Position numbers and translations under genes: made by a program. DNA of 64,000 bases from Paenibacillus sp. JJ-223 (GTDB lineage Bacteria > Bacillota > Bacilli > Paenibacillales > Paenibacillaceae). Shown one piece after another: positions 46,479-54,254 of the stretch; position 1 is the stretch's first letter, and every line of letters starts with the position of its first letter. The notes under the pieces are model-generated. The model was not told the origin of the DNA and ran no database searches. It saw only the letters and a program-made list of their open reading frames with translations. The stretch spans positions 1 to 64,000 of the forward strand of contig NZ_CAKMMP010000009.1 of the NCBI RefSeq assembly GCF_927798175.1, read 5' to 3'.

Positions 46479-47429
46479 TTATTTGATAAGCAGGGCAATC
46501 AGCGAGTACGCAATGATCACCAGGAACACGAGCGTAATATGGTTGATGGAGAAAATGAACATGTTTTTGGACCATTTTTGCGTCTCATTGCGATCAAACG
46601 TGGCCACGCTGAGAATGAGCCAAACCAGGCTGACCAAAAAGGCAAAGATGGCGATGAACGGGCTCATTGGCCAGAACAAAAAGCTGGACAGCACGAGCAG
46701 GACCAAGTAAACGTTGGTTTGAATATACGTCCGGCGAATCCCTTTGACTACCGGAAGCATGGGAACGTTCGCAGCTTTGTACTCATCGAATCTGCGAATG
46801 GCGATCCCGTAGAAGTGAGGCATTTGCCATAACAGCATCGTAACGACCAGTGCCCAAATTTCAAAATGACCCAGGTCTGAAGAAATCGCAGCCCAACCGA
46901 TCAAAGGAGGGACGGAACCCGAAAGACTGCCGACCTCGGTATTGTAAACCGTAGTACGTTTTGTCCACATCGTGTAAGGGAAAACATAAAGTAAAAGTCC
47001 CAAAATCCCGAAAACGGCCGCAAGCGGGGAAGCGACGTATAACAGGATGCCGCCGATAATGGTAATGCTTATCCCCAAAATCAGGCCGGATTTCGTGTCC
47101 ACTTGGCCGGTAACGGTTGGCCGTGTTCTGGTCCGCTCCATGATGGCATCGATGTCGCGGTCGTACAGGTTGTTGAATACCCCGGCTGCGCCAATGATCA
47201 AGGAAGAACCGATAACCGACAAAATGATCGGTACGATATTGTCCAGGAAAGAGGCATTAAACACATACAGTGCAAGGCTCAAACCGGCAAGCATGGCGAT
47301 GAGGTTGGATTTGATGATGCCGACTTTGATCGTATCGAAAAAGACTTTTGGAACCGAGCTATACTCTAATCTGATTTTGGGTTGTGACCCGTTATTTAGT
47401 GTTTTCAAATACTCACTTCCTATATCCAT
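46479..47429 (-). CDS. ctaB: protoheme IX farnesyltransferase (heme O synthase)
   Basis: A 316-aa membrane prenyltransferase of the UbiA superfamily that adds farnesyl to heme B to make heme O for cytochrome oxidases. The first acidic motif FNNLYDRDIDAIMERTRTRP (about 92-111), the YTMWTKRTTVYNTEVGSLSGSVPPLIGWAA block and the IRRFDEYKAANVPMLPV loop are present, with eight or nine helices. I keep the ATG at 47429, but a TTG inside (about eight codons in) behind AGGAAG is possible. It uses farnesyl diphosphate, which the fused synthase 4 kb away could provide. Structured element B lies 163 nt upstream on the same strand. Confidence 0.94.
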   Translation of the reverse strand: MDIGSEYLKTLNNGSQPKIRLEYSSVPKVFFDTIKVGIIKSNLIAMLAGLSLALYVFNASFLDNIVPIILSVIGSSLIIGAAGVFNNLYDRDIDAIMERTRTRPTVTGQVDTKSGLILGISITIIGGILLYVASPLAAVFGILGLLLYVFPYTMWTKRTTVYNTEVGSLSGSVPPLIGWAAISSDLGHFEIWALVVTMLLWQMPHFYGIAIRRFDEYKAANVPMLPVVKGIRRTYIQTNVYLVLLVLSSFLFWPMSPFIAIFAFLVSLVWLILSVATFDRNETQKWSKNMFIFSINHITLVFLVIIAYSLIALLIK

Positions 47430-47591
47430 ACTTATATATCTCGGTACTTATTATAACATCATGTTTAATATGTGAAAGAAATTGCGTTTTAGTATTAAAA
47501 ATAATGTCATTTGATTGTGAACAATTTAAAAACAACACTTTTTTTAATTGTTAAAAACGAAATTCTGTGTTAAGTGATTCTTATCTCCATC

Positions 47592-47808
47592 AGTTGAACG
47601 AAGTTTTTTACACGGAGCCACTACGAGGTCAGAAATATCTTCCGATCGCTGTTATCCCCGGATTTTTTGAATCCCTTTAGTTAAGGAGGAAATCTGGTGA
47701 TAAGCCTATGCTTACGATGCAGCTTTCTTTCAGAAAGCTTTTAGAACGCTCCGCTTCTCCAGATTCTTTCTGCCCTTTCCGTTACCGTGTAAAATGTATA
47801 GTTCAACT
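47592..47808 (-). ncRNA. structured repeat element B, candidate non-coding RNA
   Basis: The minus-strand copy of element A, 217 bp. AGTTGAAC (47592-47599) / GTTCAACT (47801-47808) and TTTTACACGG / CCGTGTAAAA form its closing stems, with sequences different from those of element A. The core keeps AATCTGGAGAAGCG, the TTATC-CC-GATTT / AAATC-GG-GATAA stem and GATAACAGCGATCGGAAGAT (read on the minus strand). It has an extra hairpin (AGCTTTCT/AGAAAGCT) absent from element A. It lies upstream of ctaB on the same strand, so it could be a free RNA or part of the ctaB leader. Confidence 0.6.
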
Positions 47809-47908
47809 TATATCGATAAAAGGGTATAGATAATGATGGCTAAAAAAAGCTTGCGAGTCATGCCTTTTATGTTTATTATAGACTTAAAATATCTTTAATA
47901 GACATTAT

Positions 47909-47948
47909 AGTCGTTTGAAAAAAGAACAAAAACGACTTATTTTTTGTT
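47909..47948 (+). terminator. hairpin with T-tract upstream of the oxidoreductase gene
   Basis: AGTCGTTT pairs with AAACGACT, then TATTTTTTG. No plus-strand gene lies directly before it, so its role is unclear. Confidence 0.4.
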
Positions 47949-47957
47949 CTAAATTAG

Positions 47958-47972
47958 AGATATTAAATATCT
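47958..47972 (+). promoter_or_regulatory. palindromic operator-like site
   Basis: AGATATT-A-AATATCT is a perfect 15-bp palindrome 17 bp before the GTG start of the oxidoreductase gene; it may bind a repressor. Confidence 0.5.
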
Positions 47973-47988
47973 GTAAAGGGTGATATGT

Positions 47989-48909
47989 GTGAGCAAAGTT
48001 ATAGATGTAGCTATCATCGGCGGAGGGCCTGCCGGGTTAAATGCAGCGCTTGTGCTGGGCCGTGCAAGAAGAAATGTTGCGGTGATTGACGACGGGAAGG
48101 CCAGAAACCGGATTACTCACGCGACGCACGGTTTTTTGACGCGCGACGGGGTAACGCCTGCAGAGTTCCGTATCGTGGCCAAGGAGCAAATCGCCGCGTA
48201 TCCATCGGTGCAATTCATTGAGGACACTGCATCCTCCATTACGGGTGCGGATGGCATGTTTGAAGTAGTGACCGCCGCAGGCACGGTTATTCACAGCAAA
48301 AAAATACTGTTTGCCGTGGGCAAAAAGGATAAACCGCTCGGCATAAAGGGATTGCAAGAGGTTTATGGGAAGAGTGCTTTCGTTTGCCCTTTCTGCGACG
48401 GATGGGAGCTCCGGGATCAGACGCTTGTCCTGATATCAGACGGAGCCAAGGCGATGCACATGGCCAAACTGCTTTTGGGATGGACAAGCCGGGTTACGCT
48501 TTGCACCAATGGTCCTGATGGTCTGACGGATGAAGAACGTCATGATTTGGAGCGCCACGGCATTCCTGTGCTGGATTCTCCGATTGAAGCGATTGAATCC
48601 AACGAAGGAATCGTTGACCATGTTCTTCTCAAAGACGGTCGACTCATTCCGTGCAGAGGCATTTTCTTTGCCCCGACCTTGGTTGCCGGATCGGAATTGC
48701 CGGGAACGCTGGGCTGCGAGATGACCGAAACCGAGTCGGTGGTGGTTAATGAACAAGCGAGAACGACGGTGCCGGGCGTATTCAGCGCTGGAGATGCCGC
48801 ATCGGATATGTATCAGGCCATTGCAGCCGCGGCGCAGGGATCTATGGCGGGTGCAATGATCCATAGTGAGCTGTGCGGTGAAGAATGGAACGGCGTCAGC
48901 AGCCAATAA
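47989..48909 (+). CDS. thioredoxin reductase-like FAD oxidoreductase
   Basis: A 306-aa two-dinucleotide-domain flavoprotein. FAD-binding IIGGGPAGLNAAL at residues 8-20, redox pair CPFC in VCPFCDGWELRD (about 133-144) and the C-terminal SAGDAASDMYQAIAAAAQGSMAG are visible. The CPFCDGWE form differs from the CATC of true thioredoxin reductase and is seen in bacterial oxidoreductases and dithiol oxidases of unknown partner; the NAD(P)-binding part lacks a clear GXGXXG (VLISDGAKAMHMA), which hints that it may not use NADPH in the usual way. The GTG at 47989 is chosen, 8 nt after AAAGGG. Confidence 0.88.
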   Translation: MSKVIDVAIIGGGPAGLNAALVLGRARRNVAVIDDGKARNRITHATHGFLTRDGVTPAEFRIVAKEQIAAYPSVQFIEDTASSITGADGMFEVVTAAGTVIHSKKILFAVGKKDKPLGIKGLQEVYGKSAFVCPFCDGWELRDQTLVLISDGAKAMHMAKLLLGWTSRVTLCTNGPDGLTDEERHDLERHGIPVLDSPIEAIESNEGIVDHVLLKDGRLIPCRGIFFAPTLVAGSELPGTLGCEMTETESVVVNEQARTTVPGVFSAGDAASDMYQAIAAAAQGSMAGAMIHSELCGEEWNGVSSQ

Positions 48910-48996
48910 ACGATGCTCTGTATTATTCGAAGTGATCCCGCTGTTGATTACGATGTGTAGAGATCATGAACGGATTGCATTCTTATAGTAGAAACA

Positions 48997-49046
48997 CGTT
49001 CCGAAGGGCTTTCCCGGAATTTTTTTCGGCGGAAGCCCTTTCATTT
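48997..49046 (+). terminator. terminator of the oxidoreductase gene
   Basis: TTCCG...CGGAA followed by TTTTTTT, overlapping a larger AAGGGCTT...AAGCCCTT hairpin. Confidence 0.75.
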
Positions 49047-49075
49047 TAAATTTTGAATATTCTTTTTTTAAAGGA

Positions 49076-49121
49076 TTGACATCGCTGGGCGAAGCGGTTT
49101 TAATTATATAGACCGATCGTT
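49076..49121 (+). promoter_or_regulatory. promoter and operator of the lmrAB-like pair
   Basis: TTGACA at 49076-49081 with a TTTAAT -10 box 17 bp later, overlapped by TATATAGACCGATCGTTATA. This resembles the LmrA/YxaF operator of Bacillus (TATAGACC...GGTCTATA), as I recall it. Confidence 0.65.
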
Positions 49122-49145
49122 ATAATTTTTAAAATTGCTTTAAGG

Positions 49146-49748
49146 ATGTGGCCGTTTTTGAGTGAAAAGTCCAATGCCAGAGAAGCCATCGTTAACACAG
49201 CCGCCCGACTGTTTTTTTCACAAGGGTATCATGCGACAGGCCTGAGCCAGATCATCAAGGATAGCGGAACGCCGAAAGGTTCGTTGTACCATTATTTCCC
49301 CCATGGCAAAGAAGAGCTTGCTCATGAATGCATCCAGAAAACGAATGAGCATATTTTGCAAAAGTTTGAAGAAACGTTTGCAGCTCATGACAATACGGGG
49401 GAGGCGATTCTGCAATTCGTTCAGGACATGGCCGAGGATACCGAAGCTGCCGGGTTTACGGGCTTTTTGCCTTTCAGCCTGTGGGCTGCGGTTGAGACCT
49501 CCTGCATTAGCCATGACCTGCGTCAGGCTTGTCAAGGCGTGTTTGCGGACTGGCAGAACGCGATCACCAAACATCTGGTGCTTGACGGAATTAACGAGTC
49601 CAAAGCAAAAGAGCTGGCCCTGCTCATGATTTCCTTGATGGAAGGAGCACTGATTATCAGTTTGACCAATCAGGACAAACAGCCTTTGGTCACGGCTGCC
49701 GAATATTTGTCCGCGGTTGCAAAAAATGCGAGACAAGCCAAAGCATAA
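49146..49748 (+). CDS. TetR-family repressor (LmrA/YxaF-like)
   Basis: A 200-aa repressor with an N-terminal HTH (about 10-60; AIVNTAARLFFSQGYHATGLSQII, GSLYHYFPHGKEEL) and a helical ligand-binding domain. GTPKGSLYHYFP followed by GKEELA is typical of the LmrA/YxaF branch. The DHA2 exporter gene starts 62 nt downstream, the same order as lmrAB in Bacillus, and an LmrA-like operator overlaps the promoter, so it probably represses both genes until a drug or flavonoid binds. The ATG at 49146 is very close to AAGG; a TTG at 49158 (MSEKSN) is better spaced. Confidence 0.88.
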   Translation: MWPFLSEKSNAREAIVNTAARLFFSQGYHATGLSQIIKDSGTPKGSLYHYFPHGKEELAHECIQKTNEHILQKFEETFAAHDNTGEAILQFVQDMAEDTEAAGFTGFLPFSLWAAVETSCISHDLRQACQGVFADWQNAITKHLVLDGINESKAKELALLMISLMEGALIISLTNQDKQPLVTAAEYLSAVAKNARQAKA

Positions 49749-49810
49749 ATTTGGTTTGTACAAAAGAGAGAGTTATATTGGTTGAGGAGGATGGGATTTT
49801 GGAGGCTTCC

Positions 49811-51292
49811 ATGAAAGCTGGTTCAGCAATGAACCAACAAGAAACACAGCAGTACAAAGTGCTGCCGATTTTGTTCGCGATGCTGCTGAGCGGTTTTATC
49901 GGGCTATTCGGAGAAACTGCGCTGAACGTGGCATTGACGCCATTGATGGAATTGCTTGAGGTAGGACCGACAACGATTCAATGGTTGACGACAGGTTACC
50001 TGCTCGTTCTGGGTATTCTCGTTCCGGTGTCGGGGCTGCTGCTGCAATGGTTTACGACAAGACAGCTGTTTACGACATCGTTGATTTTCTCCATTGCAGG
50101 CACGCTGGTGGCCGCGATGGCTCCAAGCTTTGAAATGCTGCTGGTGGCCCGCGTTCTGCAAGCTGTGGGTACGGCCCTGTTGTTGCCGTTGATGTTTAAT
50201 ACGATTTTGGTTATTTTCCCTGTAGAACGACGCGGTTCCGCGATGGGGCTGATCGGTCTTGTCATCATGTTTGCTCCGGCCAGCGGCCCGAGCATTTCCG
50301 GTTTGATTTTGGCTAATTTGAGCTGGCACTGGATCTTCTGGATTTCGCTGCCGTTCTTCATTATCTCCTTGGTATGCGGATTGATGTTCCTGCCGAACAT
50401 TTCGAAGTTGACCAAGCCCAAAATCGATGTGTTGTCGATCATTTTGTCCACGCTCGGTTTTGGCGGTATCGTATATGGCTTCAGCAGCGCAGGCGGTCAT
50501 GGAGACGGCGGCGGAGGCTGGTCCAGCCCGGTTGTTATCGCCACACTGGCCGTAGGTGCGCTGTCCTTGCTGGTGTTCAGCATCAGACAGCTCAGAATGA
50601 GAGAGCCGATGATGGATATGCGCGCGTTTAAATTCCCGATGTTCACCATCGGTCTGATCCTGATCTTCATTTGTATGATGATGATGCTGTCGTCGATGCT
50701 GATCCTGCCGATGTATCTGCAGCAAGGGATGGCTGTGACGCCGTTGATGGCGGGTCTGGTGCTGCTGCCAGGCAGCTTGCTGAACGGATTTTTGTCGCCG
50801 GTCATGGGACGCCTGTTCGATAAATTCGGACCAAAATGGCTGGTGACGATCGGCCTTGCGATCGTTGCCGTTGTTCTGTTCATGTATACACGGATCGAAC
50901 CGACAACATCCCTGGGCATGATCATCACGATGCATATCTTCATGATGATCGGCATTTCGATGATTATGATGCCTGCCCAAACGAATGGTCTGAATCAATT
51001 GCCGCCGGCGTATTATCCGCACGGTACGGCAATCATGAACACGCTGCAGCAGGTTTCGGGTGCCATCGGCACGGCCGTCGCTGTCAGCATTTTGGCTGCA
51101 GGCCAGCTGAGCTACCTTAAAGGCGTAAGCAATCCGGAAAGCCCGGAAAGTCAGCTTGCTGGTTTCACGTCCGGCGTGCAGCATGCGTTTATCTTTGCGC
51201 TTGTGCTTTGCTTGCTCGGCTTCGTGATCTCGTTCTTCGTAAAACGGGTGAAAGTGGGCGCGCAGCAAGGACAGCAAGGGCCGATGCATTAA
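49811..51292 (+). CDS. DHA2-family multidrug exporter (LmrB-like)
   Basis: A 493-aa proton-drug antiporter of the major facilitator superfamily with 14 predicted membrane helices. Motif-like segments include GETALNVALTPLMELLEV (helix 1, motif D1), WLTTGYLLVLGILVPVSGLL, LPLMFNTILVIFP and GPSISGLI. I choose the ATG at 49811 because GGAGG precedes it by 6 nt; the frame open from 49751 has a poorer context. It is co-transcribed with the TetR gene and likely exports lincosamides or related toxic compounds. Confidence 0.9.
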   Translation: MKAGSAMNQQETQQYKVLPILFAMLLSGFIGLFGETALNVALTPLMELLEVGPTTIQWLTTGYLLVLGILVPVSGLLLQWFTTRQLFTTSLIFSIAGTLVAAMAPSFEMLLVARVLQAVGTALLLPLMFNTILVIFPVERRGSAMGLIGLVIMFAPASGPSISGLILANLSWHWIFWISLPFFIISLVCGLMFLPNISKLTKPKIDVLSIILSTLGFGGIVYGFSSAGGHGDGGGGWSSPVVIATLAVGALSLLVFSIRQLRMREPMMDMRAFKFPMFTIGLILIFICMMMMLSSMLILPMYLQQGMAVTPLMAGLVLLPGSLLNGFLSPVMGRLFDKFGPKWLVTIGLAIVAVVLFMYTRIEPTTSLGMIITMHIFMMIGISMIMMPAQTNGLNQLPPAYYPHGTAIMNTLQQVSGAIGTAVAVSILAAGQLSYLKGVSNPESPESQLAGFTSGVQHAFIFALVLCLLGFVISFFVKRVKVGAQQGQQGPMH

Positions 51293-51311
51293 TACTCATC
51301 AGCTACCATAA

Positions 51312-51356
51312 GCAAAACGATGCTTTCCTTTAAAAGGAGAGCATCGTTTTTTGTGT
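51312..51356 (+). terminator. terminator of the lmrB-like gene
   Basis: AAAACGATGCTTTCC pairs with GGAGAGCATCGTTTT around TTTAAAA, then TT. Confidence 0.88.
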
Positions 51357-51463
51357 TTTGAGAATTTAACGGAGGACCGTTCTTCACACCTTGGTATCGG
51401 TTTGGGCAATCGTGCGACATAACTAGCTATCTGTCAAGAATACATCTTGGGGATGCTTCCAGG

Positions 51464-53869
51464 TCAAGGCTTGGCAGCAGCCTGCGCCTTGATTTCTTTC
51501 TCCGTTAACGCTTTGTTATACACTTTGACCTGATCCAGAGATCCTTTGAAGTACGGATCTGCCTGATAACGGCTTTTGCCCAGGTAAGCTTCCGTCACGC
51601 GCAGCTGTTTCGGATTAAATGTAATCTCGGAGCTGCTGGCGACGAGTTGGCCATCCACGTACAGCTTGCCCGTATCTCCTTGCAGCGTTACCGTCACATG
51701 AACCCATTGGTTTGCCGGAAGCGCTTGATCCGCAATCAGGCTTTGGTCCCGGCCTTCGTCATGAATGGTGAATTGCAGCTTGCCATTATGCTGGGAAGGG
51801 GTGAGGAACATGTGCTGCGTCAACCCGCTGCCAAAGTCGAAAATGCGCTGCCAGGCGCCGCCGCTTTCCCAGTTCACCCAGGCGCTGAACGTAAAGTCCT
51901 CGGTATCGGTGATGATTCCCGGCAGATCGATGTAGCTGTCGGTGCCGTTGAATGCGGCAGCCTGGTTTTTGCGGCTCGCCGCCGAGCTTGTAACGTTATG
52001 AGCCTGACCGTGGTACCCGTTTTTGCTGATATCCTGAGCGATTTTATCCAGTTTCTTGTGATCGAATGCATATTCTGCGAGCAGAGGCCCTTTGACTTGT
52101 GCTGGCACGGTGATGTTAAAAACTTTGCTTGCCGACGCATCCCCGTTCTGAATCAGTGCGGTCAGTTTGACCTTGGCATCACCTTTGCCTGCTGCCGGAC
52201 GTTTCACGGTACCCGTAGCAGACACAACGGAAGCGTTTGATGTTTTCCAAGTGATCGTCGTATTGTGTGTGCCTTTTACCGGAAGGTTCAGGTCAAAAAA
52301 TACGTTTTTGGTATCGCCGAGATCGAGATCCGATTTGACCGCATTAACGATCTCCTCATTGTTCATGTCAGGGACTTTGCTGCCCCAGACCGCAACGCCG
52401 GTAGAAGAGAGGGCGCTGAACGTAAGGACCGTCTTCTCCGAACCTGCGTCCCATTCTTGCGTGAATACGCCTTCATAAGTTTGTCCGTTGGTTGTGAGGG
52501 TTACCTTGTTGTCTGCGCCGAGAGACCATGTGCCTGTGACAGCACCGGTTATTTTTCCGTCAGTCGTCAATTGCACGTTCTGGGAAGTTTTGATCGCAGC
52601 CGTGATCTCTTTCCCGTGATCCACCCATTTGTATTGTCCGGCAATCTTGTCGTTGCTCAATGACAGGGTTGCTTCCTGCGTCCCGGCATAACGATACGGG
52701 GAAACCACAGGCCATCCTTGGGAATTCATGTGCATCTCGTGCACCCGGACTTCATGCTCTTCGCCGCGACCCGGGAAGCGGGAGTGGAAGATCAGGAAGT
52801 GCTTGCCGGTTTCTTCGTCGTAATATGCGGAGTTATGTCCCGGCGAAACGTAGCCGATCCCTTGACCGGTGCCCGGGTCGCCAAGCTCTCTTTCGAACAG
52901 ATAGTTGCCGACCAGTTTGACCGCATATGGCTCAATGGATCGATCGTCGAATAATGGTTTCTCTTTATCAGCTTTTACTTTGATCATATCGTTGCCTTCC
53001 GCATCGTAAAATGGCCCATCCGGTGTTTTGGAGCGTGCGATCCGGATGTTGTATCCGCCGTCCGCGCTTAGGCCGCCATAGGAAAGGAAAAGATAATAAT
53101 AATCGGTTTCCGGGCTATATAACATATACGGAGCTTCAATCCGGCTGTGGTTGCCTCCCGTTAACTTTTTGCCGTATCCTTGCCCTGGGAGAGGTTTTCC
53201 GGTAGCTTCGTCCATTTCCAAAATAAAAATGCCGCCGGAATACGAGCCGTATACCATCCACAGCTTGCCGTCTTTGTCGTAAAAGACATCGGGGTCTACC
53301 ACGTTCGGATGGATTGTGGCATCATATATGGTACCATCTTCGCTCGCTTCGCCCCACATGCCGGATTTCAGGATCAGTCCCTGATCCTTATAAGGGCCTT
53401 CGATGTTGTCGGCGACGGCTACACCCATGGCCGAACGAGGGGAATCTCCTTTGCATGCGTTATAATACATATAAAATTTGCCGTCCGACAACTGGATGAC
53501 ATCGGCCGCCCAGAGCGTATCGGACTGGGCCCACTCCAGCGCTTCGGCGAACTCCTTCGTGACGTTCGGAACGACAGGATTGCTGTCCGTAACCCCGGAT
53601 GCAACCTCATCCCATTGGATCAAGTCTTTGGACTTGGCCACTTGCAGGTGAGAACCGAACACATAGTACGTATCGTCAACTTTGATCACGGAAGGGTCAT
53701 GGACAGAGACATTACGGAATGCGGGTACCTGAGTTTCGCTGGTTTTGCTGGCAGCCTGCGAGGTTTGCTGGCTGGAAACCGGTGCCCCTTCTCCCAGTGC
53801 GGCAGCGGTGGACAAGGCAGGTGTGGCAAGTAATGCAGTGCTGAGTGCGACAGCCATATAACGTTTCAT
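51464..53869 (-). CDS. secreted GH43 arabinanase with LamG domain
   Basis: An 801-aa secreted enzyme, probably an endo-1,5-alpha-L-arabinanase of subfamily 5. A signal peptide (1 to about 24) precedes the five-blade GH43 propeller (about 50-400) with base Asp58 in VHDPS, Asp192/194 in VVDPDVFYD, acid Glu245 in SRIEAPYM and WAADVIQL. A lipocalin-like domain (about 405-500), a bacterial Ig-like domain (about 505-590; ITWKTSNASVVSATGTV) and a C-terminal LamG (about 600-795) follow. The ATG at 53869 has GAAAGGGG upstream. It diverges from the GH51-like gene, and the lpl-type transporter downstream of that gene could import its products. Confidence 0.9.
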   Translation of the reverse strand: MKRYMAVALSTALLATPALSTAAALGEGAPVSSQQTSQAASKTSETQVPAFRNVSVHDPSVIKVDDTYYVFGSHLQVAKSKDLIQWDEVASGVTDSNPVVPNVTKEFAEALEWAQSDTLWAADVIQLSDGKFYMYYNACKGDSPRSAMGVAVADNIEGPYKDQGLILKSGMWGEASEDGTIYDATIHPNVVDPDVFYDKDGKLWMVYGSYSGGIFILEMDEATGKPLPGQGYGKKLTGGNHSRIEAPYMLYSPETDYYYLFLSYGGLSADGGYNIRIARSKTPDGPFYDAEGNDMIKVKADKEKPLFDDRSIEPYAVKLVGNYLFERELGDPGTGQGIGYVSPGHNSAYYDEETGKHFLIFHSRFPGRGEEHEVRVHEMHMNSQGWPVVSPYRYAGTQEATLSLSNDKIAGQYKWVDHGKEITAAIKTSQNVQLTTDGKITGAVTGTWSLGADNKVTLTTNGQTYEGVFTQEWDAGSEKTVLTFSALSSTGVAVWGSKVPDMNNEEIVNAVKSDLDLGDTKNVFFDLNLPVKGTHNTTITWKTSNASVVSATGTVKRPAAGKGDAKVKLTALIQNGDASASKVFNITVPAQVKGPLLAEYAFDHKKLDKIAQDISKNGYHGQAHNVTSSAASRKNQAAAFNGTDSYIDLPGIITDTEDFTFSAWVNWESGGAWQRIFDFGSGLTQHMFLTPSQHNGKLQFTIHDEGRDQSLIADQALPANQWVHVTVTLQGDTGKLYVDGQLVASSSEITFNPKQLRVTEAYLGKSRYQADPYFKGSLDQVKVYNKALTEKEIKAQAAAKP

Positions 53870-53964
53870 ACGTTTCCCCTTTCTTGATGTGCAGTGGATA
53901 AAACCATTCGGCCGAACATGGCCAGAAATAAAATTTACGTGACTCCTCCTCCCAAAACTTGTTA

Positions 53965-53978
53965 CTCAAGCGCTTTCA
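53965..53978 (-). promoter_or_regulatory. cre-like site near the GH43 promoter
   Basis: The minus-strand sequence TGAAAGCGCTTGAG matches 11 of 14 cre positions, with a perfect left half, about 100 bp upstream of the GH43 start. Confidence 0.4.
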
Positions 53979-54113
53979 TTCGTAGTGTACCAATTGATTT
54001 ATATATTTGTAAATGATGAATTTTTTATAGCCTCAATCGAACCGGACGAAGGGTGATTTTCGAAATTCAAACGATTTCAGGGCGAAAACGACAAATTAAA
54101 GGCAATATTTGTG

Positions 54114-54142
54114 TTGAAAAACGATCCTGAAATGAGTAGTAT
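54114..54142 (+). promoter_or_regulatory. promoter of the GH51-like gene
   Basis: TTGAAA (54114-54119) and TAGTAT (54137-54142), 17 bp apart. The 385-bp divergent gap (53870-54254) also holds an AAAGGAT/ATCCTTT hairpin at 54206-54226, just before the ribosome site. Confidence 0.55.
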
Positions 54143-54254
54143 AACTTGTGTGAAGGATATTTATATTTTTATTAATGATTTATGTTTATGTAAATTAAAA
54201 AAAGAAAAAGGATTCATTCATCCTTTCATTTGAGATCTGTACAGGAGGGCAATC

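Noticed and set aside
49904..51289. 461-codon minus-strand ORF
   Set aside because: His/Gln-rich antisense shadow of the LmrB-like membrane protein.
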